Source: Pedobacter sp. UBA1654 (lineage in GTDB: Bacteria; Bacteroidota; Bacteroidia; Sphingobacteriales; Sphingobacteriaceae). Taken from it: a stretch of 7,785 nucleotides of DNA. The notes beneath the pieces were generated by a model. It saw only the letters and a list, made by a program, of their open reading frames with translations, was not told the origin of the DNA and did not search any database. Positions 6,023 to 7,785 of this stretch are shown piece after piece (the stretch's first letter is position 1; every line of letters begins with the position of its first letter). A program made the translations under genes and the position numbers. The DNA lies in assembly GCA_002320935.1 (NCBI GenBank), contig DCLG01000097.1, positions 74,633 through 82,417 of the forward strand, given 5' to 3'.

Positions 6023-7348
6023 TTAAGCTTTTCTGGCCGGCTTAGGTGATCTTTTAGCACCGCTAAGGTTAGGTTCACGGTCAGCATTGCGTTGCCCGCC
6101 GTTTCCACCTCTTGGTCCGCCACTTCTTGCGCCACCGCTTCTACCGCCAGCGCCACCTCTGCCTTTGGATTTCGCGGGCGTTGATGCTTTAGCCATTAAT
6201 CCCTGCCAGCTCATGGCATATGGATTGTCTTCTGCTACAGGTATCTTTATAGCGATGAGCTTTTCAATGTCTGCAAGGAACTCACGCTCTTCTGCATCAC
6301 AAAATGAAAATGCTGTTCCGCTTAACCCTGCACGACCAGTTCGTCCAATTCGGTGTACATAGGTCTCCGGTATGTTTGGCAATTCGTAGTTGATTACATA
6401 AGCAAGCTCATCTACGTCAATACCCCTGGCAGCGATATCTGTCGCAACCAATACCCTTGTCTCTTTCGACTTAAAGTTCGTTAATGCACGCTGACGCGCA
6501 TTTTGACTTTTATTACCGTGAATGGCTTCCGCTTTGATTTTCACTTTTAGCAGTTCCTTCACAACACGGTCAGCACCATGCTTTGTGCGTGTAAACACCA
6601 ATGCTGTTTCAATAGATTTATCCTGAAGCAAGTGGATCAGCAGGTCTTTCTTGTTGTTCTTCTCTACAAAGTAGATGGATTGCTGGATCTTTTCTGCAGT
6701 TGAGGATACAGGTGTTACTTCAACTTTTGTAGGATTTGTTAATATGGTATTTGCAAGCTTCTGAATTTCCGTAGGCATGGTAGCCGAGAAAAACAAAGTT
6801 TGTCTTTTTGCAGGCAGCTTAGCAATAACTTTCTTTACGTCATGGATAAAACCCATGTCAAGCATACGATCTGCTTCATCCAGAACGAAGATCTCAATGT
6901 CGCGGAGGTTTACAAATCCTTGATTCATCAAATCCAGCAAACGGCCTGGAGTGGCAACAAGGATGTCGACACCACGGTGTAGCGCATCAGTCTGTGCCTT
7001 TTGTCCTACACCACCAAAGATCACCAGGTGACGCAAAGGCAAGTTTCTGCCGTAAGCTTTAAAACTCTCCTCAATTTGAATGGCAAGCTCACGTGTAGGG
7101 GTCAAAACCAGCGCACGGATAGGCGTTTTCGGCCCTTTTGCATTCGCATGGGGATTATGCAGCAACTGCAACATCGGAATGGCAAAAGCAGCAGTTTTAC
7201 CTGTTCCGGTTTGTGCACATCCTAAAAGGTCTCTGCTTTGTAATATGGTTGGGATAGATTGTTCTTGTATGGGGGTTGGCTGTGTATAGCCTTCTGTTTG
7301 CAGCGCTTTTAGGATCGGCTCAATCAGATTTAATTCGTCGAATAACAA
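6023..7348 (-). CDS. rhlE: RhlE-type DEAD-box ATP-dependent RNA helicase
   Basis: About 441 aa from TTG 7348, or 462 aa from ATG 7411. Cytoplasmic ATPase that unwinds short RNA duplexes in ribosome assembly, RNA decay or cold adaptation. Numbered from ATG 7411, the motifs are: Q-motif Phe24 and GYTQPTPIQ (41-49); Walker A AQTGTGKT (66-73); PTRELA (105-110); TPGR (154-157); DEAD (178-181); SAT (209-211); [10 protein letters not shown] (323-332); HRIGRTGR (353-360). The tail (about 413-462) is basic and Gly/Arg-rich ([20 protein letters not shown]), a likely nonspecific RNA-binding extension. IFGGVGQ and the core sequence suit RhlE. Start choice: TTG 7348 gives [11 protein letters not shown], the normal family N-terminus, while ATG 7411 adds 21 residues (MYICSGTGV...) unlike the family and overlapping a -7-like box. 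If the ATG is right, the gene ends at 7411. It is divergent from parE. Confidence 0.93.
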   Translation of the reverse strand: MLFDELNLIEPILKALQTEGYTQPTPIQEQSIPTILQSRDLLGCAQTGTGKTAAFAIPMLQLLHNPHANAKGPKTPIRALVLTPTRELAIQIEESFKAYGRNLPLRHLVIFGGVGQKAQTDALHRGVDILVATPGRLLDLMNQGFVNLRDIEIFVLDEADRMLDMGFIHDVKKVIAKLPAKRQTLFFSATMPTEIQKLANTILTNPTKVEVTPVSSTAEKIQQSIYFVEKNNKKDLLIHLLQDKSIETALVFTRTKHGADRVVKELLKVKIKAEAIHGNKSQNARQRALTNFKSKETRVLVATDIAARGIDVDELAYVINYELPNIPETYVHRIGRTGRAGLSGTAFSFCDAEEREFLADIEKLIAIKIPVAEDNPYAMSWQGLMAKASTPAKSKGRGGAGGRSGGARSGGPRGGNGGQRNADREPNLSGAKRSPKPARKA

Positions 7349-7373
7349 TATGTAATGGTTTAAGTATGAAATT

Positions 7374-7396
7374 GGAACCAGGAGAACGCCTGTTCC
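7374..7396 (-). other. Hairpin upstream of the helicase TTG start
   Basis: GGAAC-c-AGG (7374-7382) pairs with CCTGTTCC (7389-7396) as 8 bp with one bulged C and a 6-nt loop. If translation begins at TTG 7348, this is a stem near the 5' end of the helicase leader; if it begins at ATG 7411, it is coding. Its presence mildly favours a non-coding leader. Confidence 0.3.
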
Positions 7397-7400
7397 GCTG

Positions 7401-7408
7401 CAAATGTA
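7401..7408 (-). promoter_or_regulatory. Candidate -7 box for the helicase gene
   Basis: On the minus strand 7408-7401 reads TACATTTG, an exact TAnnTTTG match. No TTG lies 17-22 bp upstream, so it is half a promoter at best. It overlaps the alternative ATG at 7411-7409; if used, the transcript would start near 7396 and exclude that ATG. Confidence 0.3.
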
Positions 7409-7462
7409 CATAATAGTTTTGGCTTTCGGGTAAGGCCTTCAAAATGACCCAAGTAGCTGACC

Positions 7463-7478
7463 AATATGTTAATATGTT
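7463..7478 (+). repeat. Tandem 8-bp direct repeat upstream of the parE promoter
   Basis: AATATGTT occurs twice head to tail (7463-7470, 7471-7478), with a further TATGTT at 7486-7491. The repeat lies just upstream of the -33 element of the parE promoter, where an activator could bind. Chance in A/T-rich DNA is a fair alternative. Confidence 0.3.
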
Positions 7479-7490
7479 GACAGATTATGT

Positions 7491-7520
7491 TTGTGGTAGC
7501 CGGTAATTGCGCTAAATTTG
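7491..7520 (+). promoter_or_regulatory. Promoter of parE, exact Bacteroidota consensus
   Basis: TTG (7491-7493), a 19-bp spacer, then TAAATTTG (7513-7520) matches TTG-N19-TAnnTTTG at every fixed base, the same arrangement as at 4561-4590. Transcription would start near 7524-7527, leaving a leader of about 15 nt before ATG 7541. A second TAnnTTTG match (TATGTTTG, 7486-7493) overlaps the TTG but has no -33 partner. Confidence 0.75.
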
Positions 7521-7540
7521 CGTTTATACACACAACACAT

Positions 7541-7785
7541 ATGGCAGAACCGAATTATAATGAAGACAGTATCCGGTCTTTAGACTGGAAAGAACACATC
7601 AGACTGCGCCCGGGTATGTATATCGGGAAATTGGGAGATGGTTCAGCACAGGACGACGGAATCTATGTCTTACTGAAAGAGATCTTCGATAATTCAATTG
7701 ACGAGTTTGTGATGGGTTCCGGTAGAACCATCGAAATCAGCGTATCTGAGCATAAGGTGAACATCCGGGATTATGGGCGCGGCAT
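7541..7785 (+). CDS. parE: DNA topoisomerase IV subunit B (5' part only)
   Basis: The first 81 codons are present, and the gene runs off the right edge; full-length relatives exceed 600 aa. This is the N-terminal GHKL ATPase domain of a type IIA topoisomerase. Seen: LRPGMYIG at about residues 22-29, the conserved ATP-lid/N-arm motif; [13 protein letters not shown] (about 46-58), with the catalytic-type Glu and the Mg/ATP-binding Asn of the E-xx-DN motif; and IRDYGRG near the end, the DxGxG nucleotide-binding turn. Topoisomerase IV decatenates daughter chromosomes by ATP-driven strand passage together with ParC. ParE is preferred over GyrB because KLGDG followed by [15 protein letters not shown] resembles Bacteroidota ParE, whereas GyrB usually has GLHHLVYEVVDNS here; this rests on recalled family sequences. 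ATG 7541 has an exact-consensus promoter upstream, and the sequence [16 protein letters not shown] fits the family start. Confidence 0.88.
   Translation, partial: MAEPNYNEDSIRSLDWKEHIRLRPGMYIGKLGDGSAQDDGIYVLLKEIFDNSIDEFVMGSGRTIEISVSEHKVNIRDYGRG

Noticed and set aside
6087..6362. A proline-rich plus-strand frame opposite the helicase tail
   Set aside because: Its Pro/Leu richness is the antisense reading of the Gly/Arg codons of the helicase tail.
7477..7482. TTGACA as an E. coli-type -35 box
   Set aside because: No TATAAT-like box lies 16-18 bp downstream, and the exact Bacteroidota promoter at 7491-7520 explains parE.
1..7785. CRISPR array, insertion sequence, tRNA, rRNA, toxin-antitoxin or defence module
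   Set aside because: I saw no spaced repeats, transposase motifs, terminal repeats, cloverleaf or rRNA sequence, and all longer coding regions are accounted for by ordinary chromosomal families.

Overview
The window looks like a chromosomal segment from a member of the Bacteroidota, most likely the Sphingobacteriaceae (Pedobacter/Mucilaginibacter-like). Four things point there: a TonB-dependent receptor with an N-terminal carboxypeptidase-regulatory domain followed at once by a DUF4249 lipoprotein; a short bacteroidotal desaturase; start codons preceded by A/T-rich sequence instead of Shine-Dalgarno motifs; and promoters that fit the Bacteroidota consensus TTG-N19-TAnnTTTG exactly. Genus assignment is inference.

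Layout. 1-862 (-) is a flavin/NAD(P)H reductase with the start of a C-terminal ferredoxin domain, cut by the window edge. A 192-bp divergent spacer (863-1054) carries a 16-bp dyad and a bulged inverted repeat. 1055-3385 and 3390-4202 (+) are a two-gene outer-membrane operon: TonB-dependent receptor plus DUF4249 lipoprotein, 4 bp apart. A strong bidirectional hairpin terminator (4226-4268) separates it from a convergent small one-TM protein (4284-4487, -). Then come a stand-alone mannose-6-phosphate-isomerase-type cupin (4615-5112, +) and an acyl-CoA desaturase-type enzyme (5209-5937, +), a second bidirectional terminator (5961-5994), a RhlE-type DEAD-box RNA helicase (6023-7348 or 7411, -), and divergently the start of topoisomerase IV subunit B (7541 onward, +), cut by the right edge.

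How the genes fit together. The receptor and DUF4249 lipoprotein very probably act together at the outer membrane on an unknown ligand. The other genes are ordinary housekeeping or membrane-physiology functions with no shared pathway. I see no mobile element, CRISPR array, tRNA, rRNA or defence system, and no clear new multi-gene system.

The least explained signals are non-coding: a 60-nt nested inverted repeat ending 6 nt before the desaturase start codon, a 14-bp perfect palindrome touching the cupin start codon, a 16-bp dyad at the reductase promoter, and a 12-nt exact complement of the 16S rRNA 3' end just after the DUF4249 stop codon.
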